From NCBI RefSeq assembly GCF_003719195.1, contig NZ_CP024996.1, positions 2,976,001 through 3,040,000 of the forward strand: 64,000 nt of DNA. Reading direction: 5' to 3'. Positions 19,105-27,832 of the stretch are shown in pieces. The stretch comes from Herbaspirillum rubrisubalbicans. GTDB taxonomy: Bacteria; Pseudomonadota; Gammaproteobacteria; Burkholderiales; Burkholderiaceae_D. Position 1 is the stretch's first letter, and each line of letters starts with the position of its first letter. The notes under the pieces were generated by a model. That model did no database searches. It was not told the DNA's origin and saw only the letters and a program-made list of their open reading frames with translations. A program made the translations under genes and the position numbers.

Positions 19105-20550
19105 TCAGCGATCACTGATGGAACGAAGATTTTCGGCCGTGTAGAAGCCCGCCTTGTAGCGCGGACCATCGGGTTCGGTCGCCCATTGCGGATTGGAGCC
19201 GCTGCCGATGGCGTGGAAATCGACCAGGTAGCGCCCTTCGGCCAGGTTGTACTGGGCAAAGGCCATCACGTCGCAGGTGCCGGTTTCATAGACGGGAATC
19301 AGGTAACCCTCGCGCACCTTCCACAGATTGCCCTGGGCGTCATAATCCTCGGCCTGCACCACGTTCCAGCTATCCTCATCCAGATAGAAGATGCGTTTGG
19401 GCGAGGTATGGCGTACCCCCGACTTGACAGTGGCTTCCACCACCCACACCCGGTGCAGCTCGTAGCGTCGATGGGAAGACGCCACGAAGTCCGGCTGCAA
19501 GACGTCGCTCTTCTTGGCCTTGAAGTCGTAGGCGCCGAAGGAGTTATAGGGAACATAGAGTTCCTTCTTGCCCACCAGCTTCCAGTCGAAGCGATCAGGA
19601 GCGCCACTGAAGACCTGGGTTTCATCGACCGCATACTGGTTCTCGAAGCCCAGTTGCGGCGCATCGTAGGCGTAGGACGGCAGGCGACGCACGCGACGCT
19701 GACCCGGGAAGTAGTAATAGCTTTCGGTACCGGCCTGGTTGACGAAGTCGGAAATGGAACCAGCCTGTCCGGCCAGCGCCACCGGGGTTGCGTATTCGTA
19801 ATAGGCCTTGGAATAACCGGGCCCCACTTCACTGAGCTTGCGCGACCCCTTCATGCCCCAGGGGTAGAAGAAGGTTTCATCGTAGCCGGCCACGATCCAC
19901 TCATTGCTGCCCTTGTGCGGCGAGACATCGGTGCTGGCGCCCTTGAAGCTCACGCCCACGCCGCGATAGCGCATCTTCATGTTCCACAGCGCCTCGATCC
20001 CGTTTTTGGGCAGCGGGAAGGGAATGCCTGGCACTACCGCTTCCTTGAGCGACCAGCCATCCTCGCCGATACGGGCCTCATCCACGTTCTTGCGGGTGTT
20101 CTCGGCCACGAAATCAGGCGCACCGCAGCTGCGATGGGTGGGGTAGATATCGATCTGATAGCCCTTGATCTGCTTGATCAGTGCCATCTGACCAGCTGAC
20201 AGGCGCGCCGCATATTTATCGGCATTGCTCGCATTGATGGTGAGGATGGGTTTTTCACCTTTGTATTTCCAGGCGTCGCCACGCAACACCTTGGGATTCC
20301 ACGCCCCGTTATCCTGGCGCTCGGCCACCCAGGCCGGGATACTGCCATCGGCATTGCCCTTCTTCTCCGCGCCCAGTGCGGTGAGCGTAGTGCCCAACGC
20401 CGAGGCATCGGCCGCCCAGGCCGCCGAACCGCAACAGCAAAGGAGTACGGCTGCCATGGCCCGCAATGGCCAGCGCTGCGCCATCGCCCTGCCCTGCTTG
20501 CCCGTCTCCCTGCACACAACTTCTCCACCAGCAATTTTCCATGCCTGCAT
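19105..20550 (-). CDS. DUF1329 family exported protein
   Basis: A protein of about 481 residues of the DUF1329 family, seen as periplasmic or outer-membrane-associated lipoprotein-carrier-like proteins and nearly always paired with DUF1302. The export signal is clear (WPLRAMAAVLLCCCGSAAWA). Start choice: the ATG at 20550 has GGGAG at 8 bases but leaves a long n-region; the ATG at 20484, directly before the signal peptide, has AGGGCAGGG and is almost as good. First gene of the presumed DUF1329-DUF1302-RND-YCF48 operon; a palindrome about 155 bases upstream is shared with the neighbouring tetR region. Confidence 0.88.
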   Translation of the reverse strand: MQAWKIAGGEVVCRETGKQGRAMAQRWPLRAMAAVLLCCCGSAAWAADASALGTTLTALGAEKKGNADGSIPAWVAERQDNGAWNPKVLRGDAWKYKGEKPILTINASNADKYAARLSAGQMALIKQIKGYQIDIYPTHRSCGAPDFVAENTRKNVDEARIGEDGWSLKEAVVPGIPFPLPKNGIEALWNMKMRYRGVGVSFKGASTDVSPHKGSNEWIVAGYDETFFYPWGMKGSRKLSEVGPGYSKAYYEYATPVALAGQAGSISDFVNQAGTESYYYFPGQRRVRRLPSYAYDAPQLGFENQYAVDETQVFSGAPDRFDWKLVGKKELYVPYNSFGAYDFKAKKSDVLQPDFVASSHRRYELHRVWVVEATVKSGVRHTSPKRIFYLDEDSWNVVQAEDYDAQGNLWKVREGYLIPVYETGTCDVMAFAQYNLAEGRYLVDFHAIGSGSNPQWATEPDGPRYKAGFYTAENLRSISDR

Positions 20551-20702
20551 TTCGCCACTCCCAAAAGACTGTTTAGAACGAATGAAAGGTGAATCGCCCC
20601 CACGCTTGACGAGAGTCACCGTGCTACCGACGTCGTCTTTTTATTATTTATATTTTTTAGCTCTTATCGCCGAACACTGCCGCGATGAAATTCAGTATAA
20701 AA

Positions 20703-20716
20703 CGAACATAAGTTCG
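20703..20716. promoter_or_regulatory. Palindrome upstream of DUF1329 operon, candidate TetR operator
   Basis: CGAAC-ATAA-GTTCG, followed by another G, lies in the 439-bp stretch between the DUF1329 start and the end of tetR. The same palindrome in a slightly longer form (CCGAAC-ATTT-GTTCGG) lies upstream of tetR at 21850-21865. The flanks here are AT-rich (20635-20700) and likely contain the operon promoter. Nothing else gene-like is seen in this gap apart from the tetR terminator. Confidence 0.6.
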
Positions 20717-20960
20717 GATTCAAGCGCATTTATGCGTTCTCTTCACTTTTTTATTCGGGTCGTTTCCGGGCGCACAAATAGTATGCAGAAATGGATATCG
20801 ATGCCCAGCATTGAGGCGTGATTGCCCCATCAGAGGGAGAGAAAACGGGCTGCTTGGAAGAGGTGTCGCTGGTCGCCCAGCAAAGGCATCAGTCGACCAG
20901 GGTGAATGAGAGCGAGAAGAAAGAAAGCGCGGAGAAAGGCGCAACAGATCACCGGAAACC

Positions 20961-20983
20961 CAGGCGCAGCAAGGCTGCGCCTG
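20961..20983 (-). terminator. Terminator-like hairpin after tetR
   Basis: Perfect 10-bp stem CAGGCGCAGC/GCTGCGCCTG with a 3-base loop, 7 bases beyond the tetR stop codon. On the minus strand it is followed by GGTTTCC, a poor T-run, so termination may be partial. It separates tetR from the DUF1329 operon promoter region. Confidence 0.65.
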
Positions 20984-20989
20984 GCGCTC

Positions 20990-21691
20990 CTACAGCGTCT
21001 GGCTGGACAGTTGCAGCCGCGCCGCCAGGGCGAAGACACAAACCTTCAGGTTGCGAATCAGGGTGGCGGCATCGGGCGCCTCGCGCACGATGGCTTCGCA
21101 CAACAGTTCATGCGCGATCACGATGATGGTATGGGCCATCGAACGCGCTTCGGCAGGCTCCACGCCCGGCGCGAAATACTGCAGCGCACTGGCCACCGAC
21201 GTGATACTGCGCTCATCGTGTTCCCGCACTGCATCACGCAGCTGCGGCACCGAAGACAGCATGGTGACCAGGGCGCCCAGGCCCGGCTGGTCTATATACA
21301 TCTGCGAAAGCTGGTCCACCTGCGTACCCAGGTAAGTGAGCATGTCCTGGCAGCCCTCCGGGTGTTGCGGATGGAGTGCATCCATCACCGCCAGGATGCG
21401 TTCCATCCAGTCCGTGACCAGGGCATAGACGATGGCCTGCTTGTTGGGGAAGTACTCGTAGAGCGTGCCCACCGAGATGCCGGCCAGCGCCGCAATGCGC
21501 CGCGTGGTCAGGCTGTCCAGCCCGTTCTGTTCGATTTCGGTGCCGGCTGCGCGCAACACCAGTTCTACCGTTTCGCGGCTACGCGCCTGGTTGGGCATAC
21601 GCCGCGGCGCCAGCATGTCTTCGGTAGCCGTAGTGGTGGCGGGTGTGGCGCTGGGGGTGGGAGCAGTCGCGGAAGTCTTTTTCTTGGCCAT
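20990..21691 (-). CDS. TetR-family transcriptional regulator
   Basis: A 233-residue TetR protein. After a Thr/Ala/Pro-rich N-terminal tail of about 25 residues comes the DNA-binding domain (about residues 35-90) with the helix-turn-helix LTTRRIAALAGISVGTLYEYFPNKQAI; the rest is an all-helical ligand domain. It sits between the DUF1329 operon (same strand) and the amidase gene (divergent). Matching palindromes on both of its sides suggest it represses the export operon and itself, or the amidase. The ligand is unknown. Confidence 0.9.
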   Translation of the reverse strand: MAKKKTSATAPTPSATPATTTATEDMLAPRRMPNQARSRETVELVLRAAGTEIEQNGLDSLTTRRIAALAGISVGTLYEYFPNKQAIVYALVTDWMERILAVMDALHPQHPEGCQDMLTYLGTQVDQLSQMYIDQPGLGALVTMLSSVPQLRDAVREHDERSITSVASALQYFAPGVEPAEARSMAHTIIVIAHELLCEAIVREAPDAATLIRNLKVCVFALAARLQLSSQTL

Positions 21692-21849
21692 GGGTTTGTT
21701 CAGAGCAGGGAGAGCTGCATCAATGCAGCAAGGTCAAGCGGCGCATCTTACCGCAGATTGCTCGGACGGCTCTTGCACAAGACCAGTAAAAGCAGCCATC
21801 AAGAGCCGTCGGAAGCCATCATCAGGATAAACGCAAACAAGGCTTGCAC

Positions 21850-21865
21850 CCGAACATTTGTTCGG
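21850..21865. promoter_or_regulatory. 16-bp palindrome between tetR and amidase genes
   Basis: CCGAAC-ATTT-GTTCGG is a perfect 6-bp inverted repeat in the 322-bp divergent region between tetR and the amidase gene, 158 bases before tetR and 148 before the amidase start. It matches the palindrome at 20703-20716 at both arms. This fits a TetR-family operator used at several promoters; binding is inferred. Confidence 0.65.
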
Positions 21866-22013
21866 CTTAGAATCGAAAACATATAAACCATTTCACCCGC
21901 CGCGCCGCTGACCTGCACCGATATCGGACTCGCATATAAGTCCGCCTATCGTCCGTGCATTCAGTTGGAGCCGTGCATCCCTCAACCGTATTGCAACCGA
22001 TGGCATCGACACC

Positions 22014-23411
22014 ATGTCCCTACCCGCTGATTCCGATCTGTGTTTCCTGAGCGTCAAAGAAGCCAAACACCTGTTCCGCACCCGCCAACTGTCGCCGGTC
22101 GAATTGCTGCAAGCGCAACTGGCCAGGGCCGAGCGCCTGGAGCCCGACATCAATGCCTTCAGCAGACGCCGTACCGAACTGGCGCTGCAACAGGCGCGCG
22201 CCGCCGAACAAGTCTATCTGCGCGACCCTGAAGCAGCGCGCCCTCTGGAGGGCATCCCCACCGCCATCAAGAACGAGCACAGCCTGATCGGAATGCACAC
22301 CACCCAGGGCTCCTGGCTGTGCGGCGAAGAACCGGACCGCACCAACGCCCCGCTGGTGCAGCGCCTGCTCGATGCCGGCGCGGTCATCCATGCCCAGACC
22401 AATGTGCCGGAGTTCTACCTGGCTGGTTTCACCCGTTCCTTGCGCCACGGCATTACGCGCAATCCCTGGAACCACGACATCACCTGTGGCGGCTCTTCCG
22501 GTGGCAGCGCCGCAGCGCTGGCGGCGGGCATGACCACGCTGGCCACCGCCTCCGACATCGGCGGCTCCATCCGCGTCCCCTCGGCTTATTGTGGTGTGGT
22601 GGGTCTCAAGCCCAGTTATGGACGGGTGCCGGAAGAAGTGTTTTCGTATGCCATCAACACCTGTAACCACAACGGCGCGATGGCCCGCACGGTGGCCGAT
22701 TGCGCGCGGATGTTCAATGTCATCAATGGCCCGCACCCGGCCGACCCGGCCACCGTCAAGCCCAAGCTGGAACTGCCCACCAGCTTTACGCCCATCGATG
22801 GATTGAAGATTGCAGTGTCCTATGACCTGGGTTATTTCAACATCCACCCAGACGTCCTGCGCAATACACAGGCGGTCGTGGCAGCCTTGCGCAGCCTGGG
22901 GGCGCAGGTGGATGAAATCGAGATGGACTGGAACCAGGACGTCTGCGATGCCTTCACCCATTACCTGGGCTTCCTGCTCGGGCATGGCCTGGCCGAAGCG
23001 ATCGAAGGACGGCGCGAGCAGGTCACCGACTACGTCAACAAGTTTGCTGACGCCGCTGTCAGGATCACGTCCAAGCAATTCCTGGGCACCACCCAAGTCA
23101 TCGGCGACATGCACGCGCGGATGCAGGCCCTGTTCCAGCGCTACGACGCCGTGATCTGCCCGACCATGGCCAGCACCGACACCCCTGCTGCGGGCGTACA
23201 GGATTCGCACGACAACCTGCTCACCAATGCCCTGACTTACCCCTTCAATTTATTGAGCCGCTATCCTATCCTGGCCATGCCTTCGGGGCTGGCCAGCAAT
23301 GGCGTGCCCACCGGAATACAGATTATCGGCCCCACGTTCGAAGAAACGATGGTCGTGCGCATCGGCGCGGCACTGGAAAAAATACAAGACTGGAAGTACC
23401 CGGCACTCTAA
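22014..23411 (+). CDS. Amidase of the amidase-signature family
   Basis: A 465-residue amidase-signature hydrolase. The Ser-cisSer-Lys triad is visible: Lys86 in TAIKNEH, Ser161 in CGGSSGGSAAALAAG and Ser185 in SDIGGSIRVPS, with the same spacings as fatty acid amide hydrolase and GatA. It lacks GatB/GatC neighbours, so it is a catabolic amidase rather than the tRNA amidotransferase subunit. An APC permease follows 37 bases later, so the pair probably takes up and hydrolyses an amide or amino acid derivative. The substrate cannot be told from sequence. Confidence 0.9.
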   Translation: MSLPADSDLCFLSVKEAKHLFRTRQLSPVELLQAQLARAERLEPDINAFSRRRTELALQQARAAEQVYLRDPEAARPLEGIPTAIKNEHSLIGMHTTQGSWLCGEEPDRTNAPLVQRLLDAGAVIHAQTNVPEFYLAGFTRSLRHGITRNPWNHDITCGGSSGGSAAALAAGMTTLATASDIGGSIRVPSAYCGVVGLKPSYGRVPEEVFSYAINTCNHNGAMARTVADCARMFNVINGPHPADPATVKPKLELPTSFTPIDGLKIAVSYDLGYFNIHPDVLRNTQAVVAALRSLGAQVDEIEMDWNQDVCDAFTHYLGFLLGHGLAEAIEGRREQVTDYVNKFADAAVRITSKQFLGTTQVIGDMHARMQALFQRYDAVICPTMASTDTPAAGVQDSHDNLLTNALTYPFNLLSRYPILAMPSGLASNGVPTGIQIIGPTFEETMVVRIGAALEKIQDWKYPAL

Positions 23412-23448
23412 TTGCTAGGACTATCCCGTTCACTCATTTGGAGACACC

Positions 23449-24780
23449 ATGACCGCAAGCCCTGACAGCCAAGATGTACGCCTGACCCGCAGCCTGGAAT
23501 ATCGTGATTTACTGGCCTATGGACTGGCCTATATCGCCCCCGTCGCCCCCTTGTCCACCCTCGGTTTCGTCTGGGCTGCCTCGGGTGGCCTGATCGCCCT
23601 GGCCTACCTGCTGGGCGCCATCTGTATGTACTTTACAGCCAAGAGCTATGCGGTCATGACCGAGGTGGTACCCAGTGCCGGCTCGGTCTATGGCATTGCG
23701 CGCTATTGCCTGGGCGGCTTCCCGGGTTTTCTGGCGGGCTGGCTGGTGCTGTTGGACTACCTCCTGATTCCGTCCCTGATCTTCCTGTTGATGTCGGTGG
23801 GCATGGGTACCCTGATGCCGCAGATCGACCGCGCCACTTGGATCATCATCCTGGTCAGCATCGCCCTGCTGATCAACTGGTTCGGTGTGACCGTCACCTC
23901 ACGCGTGAACATGCTCTCGGTAGCAGCCCAGTTCATCATCGTGCTGGGCTTGCTGATCCTGGGCCTGCACGCCCTGCTCAAGGGGCATGGTGGTGGACTG
24001 GACTTGCAGCCCTTCTACTCCAGCGAACTGTTCTCGCTGGGCAAGGTGTTCTCCGCCACCTCGATCTGCATCCTCTCCTACCTTGGTTTTGACGCCATTT
24101 CCACGCTGTCCGAGGAAGTCAAAAGCGACGACCGCAAGTTGATCGGGCGTGCCATCGTCAATGTGCTTCTCATCAGCGGCGTGCTGTGTGTGTTGATTAC
24201 CTGGATCCTGGGTTGCCTGATGCGAGACGTGCGCGTGGATGACCCCGCAGCGGCCATCTTCAGCCTCACGGCCCAGCATTTCGGACCGATTTATGCGATC
24301 GCCCTGGCCTGGCTGCTGGCCTTGACGGTTGGCTTCACCAATGCCTTGCCGATGCAGATCGGCGTGGCCCGCGTCCTGTTTGCCATGGGTCGTGACCGCC
24401 AGCTACCGGCGATGTTTGCCACACTGCACAAGACCCATCGCACGCCCTACGTCGCCATGCTGTTTTCAACCGCACTTTCGCTGGTCATTGCACTGTTGAT
24501 GCGTAATGACATCGATGGGCTGGCGTCCTTTGTCAATTTCGGCGCGTTGTCGGCATTTTTGTTCCTGCACGTCTCGGTGCTGGTGCACATGGGTTGGAAG
24601 CAGCGCAGCAAACAGATTTTCGCGCATTGGTGCGTACCCATTGCTGGCATCGCGGTGGTGCTGATGGTCTTTACCGGCATGGCGCCGATCGCCCTCAAGC
24701 TGGGGGCCGCCTGGCTGGTCGTGGGCGTGGTCTATGGCTTGTTCCTGCGCGCCCGGCACCGGGTGGAACTGGCCGTGTGA
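23449..24780 (+). CDS. APC-family amino acid/amine permease
   Basis: A 443-residue integral membrane protein with about 12 hydrophobic segments. The first contains GLAYIAPVAPLSTLG and the sixth region has SYLGFDAISTLSEEVK, the consensus helix of the amino acid-polyamine-organocation family. Preceded by TTTGGAGAC before the ATG at 23449 and closely downstream of the amidase gene, so likely co-transcribed. Members of this branch import amino acids, amines or ureido compounds. A perfect inverted repeat spans the stop codon. Confidence 0.9.
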   Translation: MTASPDSQDVRLTRSLEYRDLLAYGLAYIAPVAPLSTLGFVWAASGGLIALAYLLGAICMYFTAKSYAVMTEVVPSAGSVYGIARYCLGGFPGFLAGWLVLLDYLLIPSLIFLLMSVGMGTLMPQIDRATWIIILVSIALLINWFGVTVTSRVNMLSVAAQFIIVLGLLILGLHALLKGHGGGLDLQPFYSSELFSLGKVFSATSICILSYLGFDAISTLSEEVKSDDRKLIGRAIVNVLLISGVLCVLITWILGCLMRDVRVDDPAAAIFSLTAQHFGPIYAIALAWLLALTVGFTNALPMQIGVARVLFAMGRDRQLPAMFATLHKTHRTPYVAMLFSTALSLVIALLMRNDIDGLASFVNFGALSAFLFLHVSVLVHMGWKQRSKQIFAHWCVPIAGIAVVLMVFTGMAPIALKLGAAWLVVGVVYGLFLRARHRVELAV

Positions 24781-24792
24781 GTGGCCAGTTCC
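24765..24792. terminator. Bidirectional terminator between APC permease and metI
   Basis: GGAACTGGCC (24765-24774) and GGCCAGTTCC (24783-24792) form a perfect 10-bp stem with an 8-base loop that includes the permease stop codon TGA. It lies in the convergent space of the permease and metI; the plus-strand side is followed by TTGATGCTTC. Confidence 0.6.
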
Positions 24793-24813
24793 TTGATGCT
24801 TCATCCAGTCCGC

Positions 24814-25476
24814 TCAGCGATTGCGCAACCAGCGCACATAGCCATCGCCCAGCCGCTGCACCAGTGACACCAGCAGGATCAATAGTGCAATGACGATCAC
24901 CATCACCTGGGTATCGAAGCGCTGGTAGCCATAGCGGATGGCCAGGTCGCCCAGCCCACCGGCGCCGACCGCGCCGGCCATGGCGGAGGAACTGATCAAC
25001 GCCACCAGCGTGATGGTGAAGCCGCCGACGATGCCCGGCAAGGCTTCGGGCAGATAGACGTGGCGCACGATGTGCCACTTCTTGCAGCCCAGGGCCTGCG
25101 CCGCCTCGACCAGACCCGGATCGACTTCGCGCAGGCTGACCTCGACGATGCGCGCAAAGAACGGCGTGGCGCTGATGGCCAGCGGCACGATGGCCGCCCA
25201 CACGCCGATGGTAGTGCCGGCCACCAGCCGGGTCAGCGGAATCAATGCCACCAGCAGCACGATGAACGGGGTGGCACGAAAGCCGTTGATGATGCTGCCC
25301 AGCACCCGATGCAAGCGCGGCCAGGCCAGGAAGCCGCCCGGCGCCGTCACGATCAACAGGATCGCCAGCGGCACGCCGGCCACCAGCGCCAGCGCACCGG
25401 AGACGCCGACCATCTGCAAGGTGTCGAGCAAGGCATTGCCATAGCGCTCAATGGGAATGGACAGACTAAACGACAT
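24814..25476 (-). CDS. metI: Methionine ABC transporter permease
   Basis: A 220-residue permease of the MetI family with five or so hydrophobic segments and the coupling loop containing EVDPGLVEAAQALGCKKWHIVRHVYLPEALPG. It forms the membrane channel of a D/L-methionine-type importer with MetN and MetQ. The ATG at 25476 lies inside the last codons of metN (11-base overlap), indicating translational coupling; the longer in-frame N-terminus is not needed. Last gene of the metQ-metN-metI set. Confidence 0.93.
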   Translation of the reverse strand: MSFSLSIPIERYGNALLDTLQMVGVSGALALVAGVPLAILLIVTAPGGFLAWPRLHRVLGSIINGFRATPFIVLLVALIPLTRLVAGTTIGVWAAIVPLAISATPFFARIVEVSLREVDPGLVEAAQALGCKKWHIVRHVYLPEALPGIVGGFTITLVALISSSAMAGAVGAGGLGDLAIRYGYQRFDTQVMVIVIALLILLVSLVQRLGDGYVRWLRNR

Positions 25477-26638
25477 AACCCAACTCCTTGATGTGATGTG
25501 CAATGGCTTGCGGACCCTGGGTCAGCGCTTGCCAGTCGGGCGTCTCGCTGACACCGGCCAGGGCCACGTAGAGCTGGCCCTGGGTATGTCCCTGGATACG
25601 TTCCACGTTGGCCTGCAGCAAGCGCGTCTTGCCACCCAGCGCCTGGGCGATGCGCAGCAGGTCAGGCTCCAGGCCATCGCCGCCGCGGTATTGCAACTGC
25701 AATATGCGCTCATATTCGCGCTCATGCTCCGTGGCCGGTGGCTGCGCTTGCAGCGCCTGCTGCAATTCAGGTGGCAAGCCCTGCTGCAACGGCGCCAGCA
25801 ACGCCTGGGTGGCGGCGTGTCTGGGATGGCCGAAGACTTCCCACACCTGCCCCAGTTCGGCAATGCGCCCCTGCTCCAGCACCAGCACTTGATCGGCGAT
25901 CTCGCGGATGACGCTCATCTCATGGGTGATCAAGATGATGGTGATGCCGAGCTTGCGGTTGATCTCGCGCAGCAATTGCAGGATGGCGTGGGTGGTTTCC
26001 GGGTCCAGGGCCGAGGTCGCTTCGTCGCACAGCAGGATCTCGGGACCGCTGGCCAGGGCGCGGGCAATGCCCACCCGTTGCTTCTGACCACCGGAAAGGC
26101 GCCGCGGGTAGGTATCGGCCTTGTCGGCCAGGCCGACCAGGGCCAGCAGTTCGCGCACCCGGCTCTCCACCTGGAGACGCGGCACGCCCGCCACGCGCAA
26201 GGGCAAGGCCACGTTGTCGAACACGGTCTTGGCCGAGAGCAGGTTGAAGTGCTGGAAGATCATGCCGATACGACGCCGCAGATCGACCAGTTGCGCTTCA
26301 TCGAGCGTGGCCAGGTCTACCCCATCGACCTCGACCCGGCCGCTGGTGGGCGTCTCCAGCCGGTTGATGGTGCGCAGCAGGCTGGACTTGCCGGCCCCGC
26401 TGCGACCGATGATGCCAAAGATGCTGCCGGGTGCAATCTCCAGATCAATCTCCTGCAGCGCCTGTACCGGCCCGGCCGAGGAGGTATAGGTCTTGCCGAC
26501 ACCTCGCAAAGCCACGCTTCCCTTGCGCGCCGCACCGGATTTACTACCGGCCAGCGTCGAGGTCGGTACCGGCTCGCGCTGCAGCTCGAAACGGCTGGGC
26601 GCGGTCAGCGATTGTCTGGCGGTGATGGTGAGTTCCAT
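25466..26638 (-). CDS. metN: Methionine ABC transporter ATPase
   Basis: A 390-residue ATPase. Walker A is GRSGAGKSS, signature LSGGQKQRVGIARAL, Walker B ILLCDEATSALDPE, switch histidine ILITHEM. The C-terminal part (about residues 300-390) is the NIL regulatory domain, which in E. coli MetN binds methionine and shuts off transport. Compared with E. coli MetN it carries an extra N-terminal tail of about 45 residues rich in Ser/Thr/Arg before the SVALRGVGKTY strand. ATG at 26638 follows AGGAAGGA at 6 bases. Confidence 0.92.
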   Translation of the reverse strand: MELTITARQSLTAPSRFELQREPVPTSTLAGSKSGAARKGSVALRGVGKTYTSSAGPVQALQEIDLEIAPGSIFGIIGRSGAGKSSLLRTINRLETPTSGRVEVDGVDLATLDEAQLVDLRRRIGMIFQHFNLLSAKTVFDNVALPLRVAGVPRLQVESRVRELLALVGLADKADTYPRRLSGGQKQRVGIARALASGPEILLCDEATSALDPETTHAILQLLREINRKLGITIILITHEMSVIREIADQVLVLEQGRIAELGQVWEVFGHPRHAATQALLAPLQQGLPPELQQALQAQPPATEHEREYERILQLQYRGGDGLEPDLLRIAQALGGKTRLLQANVERIQGHTQGQLYVALAGVSETPDWQALTQGPQAIAHHIKELGYVV

Positions 26639-26674
26639 GCCGTTTCCTTCCTGAACTAGATGGGCTGGCCGCAC

Positions 26675-27490
26675 TTACTGCTTCTGCCAGGCCAGCGTAT
26701 AGAGACGGTTGTCGTTGTTGAAGGCGCGGTGGATGACCGCCTTCACCGCCGCCGAGTTCTGGTAGATGTGGATGAATTTCTGCACCACCGGATCATTGAC
26801 GCGGCTGGCCTTGGTCACGAACTGGATGGCAAAGCGTGCATCGCTGATACCGGAATAGGCCAACCCACTGGAGGCATCGAACGCCTTGGCAGCCACGATG
26901 AAGTGCGGATAGCCCAGGGCCAGATCGACGTCCGGCGTAATACGCACCAGTTGTGGCCCTTCCACCTCGACGAAGGTCAGTTTCTTGGGGTTCTCGACGA
27001 TATCATCCAGGCTGCCCAGATAACCGACATTGGGCTTGAGCTTGATCAGCCCCACGCTTTGCAGCAACAGCAGGCCGCGTCCCTGGTTGACCGGGTCATT
27101 GGCGATGCCGACCTTGGCGCCCTGGGGCAGCTCAGCGAAGGACTTGTGCTTGAGCGAATACAGGCCGACGTTGGAGAGGATGCCGGTACCGGCACTGGCC
27201 AGCTTGTAGCCATTCTTCTTGATGGCATTGTCCAGGAAGGGTTGGTGCTGGAAGTAGTTCAGATCCAGGTCGCCAGCATCCACGGCGACATTGGGCGTGG
27301 TCCAGTCGGTGAACTCGACCACCTGCACGTCGATACCCTGGCTCTTGGCTTCCTTGGCGGCGACGGCCACCGAATCGCCATAGGCACCGGGCACCACGCC
27401 GATACGCAGCTTGTCGGCAGCCTGCGCCACATGGGCCAGTGGGAGGGAAGCAAGGGTGAGGACGAGCAGCAACAAACGGGAAAGCTTCAT
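26675..27490 (-). CDS. metQ: MetQ/NlpA-family substrate-binding protein
   Basis: A 271-residue binding protein with a typical signal peptide ending AHVAQA-ADK (about residue 25). It has the NlpA family features GVVPGAYGDSVAVAAKEA, VDAGDLDLNYFQHQPFLDN and the NDPVNQGRGLLLLQ segment. Unlike E. coli MetQ there is no lipobox cysteine, so the protein should be free in the periplasm. First gene of the operon; the substrate is presumed methionine or a related sulfur compound. Confidence 0.9.
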   Translation of the reverse strand: MKLSRLLLLVLTLASLPLAHVAQAADKLRIGVVPGAYGDSVAVAAKEAKSQGIDVQVVEFTDWTTPNVAVDAGDLDLNYFQHQPFLDNAIKKNGYKLASAGTGILSNVGLYSLKHKSFAELPQGAKVGIANDPVNQGRGLLLLQSVGLIKLKPNVGYLGSLDDIVENPKKLTFVEVEGPQLVRITPDVDLALGYPHFIVAAKAFDASSGLAYSGISDARFAIQFVTKASRVNDPVVQKFIHIYQNSAAVKAVIHRAFNNDNRLYTLAWQKQ

Positions 27491-27832
27491 GCAAGGCTCC
27501 GTAAAAGGAAAGATTTATTCAAAGCAAGCGGCATTGCGCGCTGCCACTCGTCGCTGGAAACCAGCAGGGACGGTGGTGATGGCGGGCATCAGCGATGGGA
27601 GCGAGCGAACTCGACAGCCGCCACGAAGCCAGATTGTGGGCGAGGCGATCGCTTAGGGCTACAAAGTAAAACATGCATGGTTATCCGCTTTTTGCATGAA
27701 GCGGTGGATCCCGCAATGCCACTTGCAATCCATGCGCGTGCGAGATTCCAAGCTGGGGAACTGGCGCTAAGTCCAGGCTAAGACTAGTCGTGCATGATGA
27801 TCCATTTATAAATTCCACCCAATGATCCGGTC
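27491..27832. other. 342-bp intergenic region between metQ and CDF pseudogene
   Basis: Divergent promoter region for metQ and the cation diffusion facilitator remnant. I see no S-box/SAM riboswitch core, no clear palindrome of useful length and no coding signal. The AT-richer patches near 27505-27525 and 27815-27830 are the likely promoter positions. Confidence 0.4.

Noticed and set aside
27491..27832. SAM-type riboswitch upstream of metQ
   Set aside because: No conserved core or aptamer stems could be found on the minus strand.
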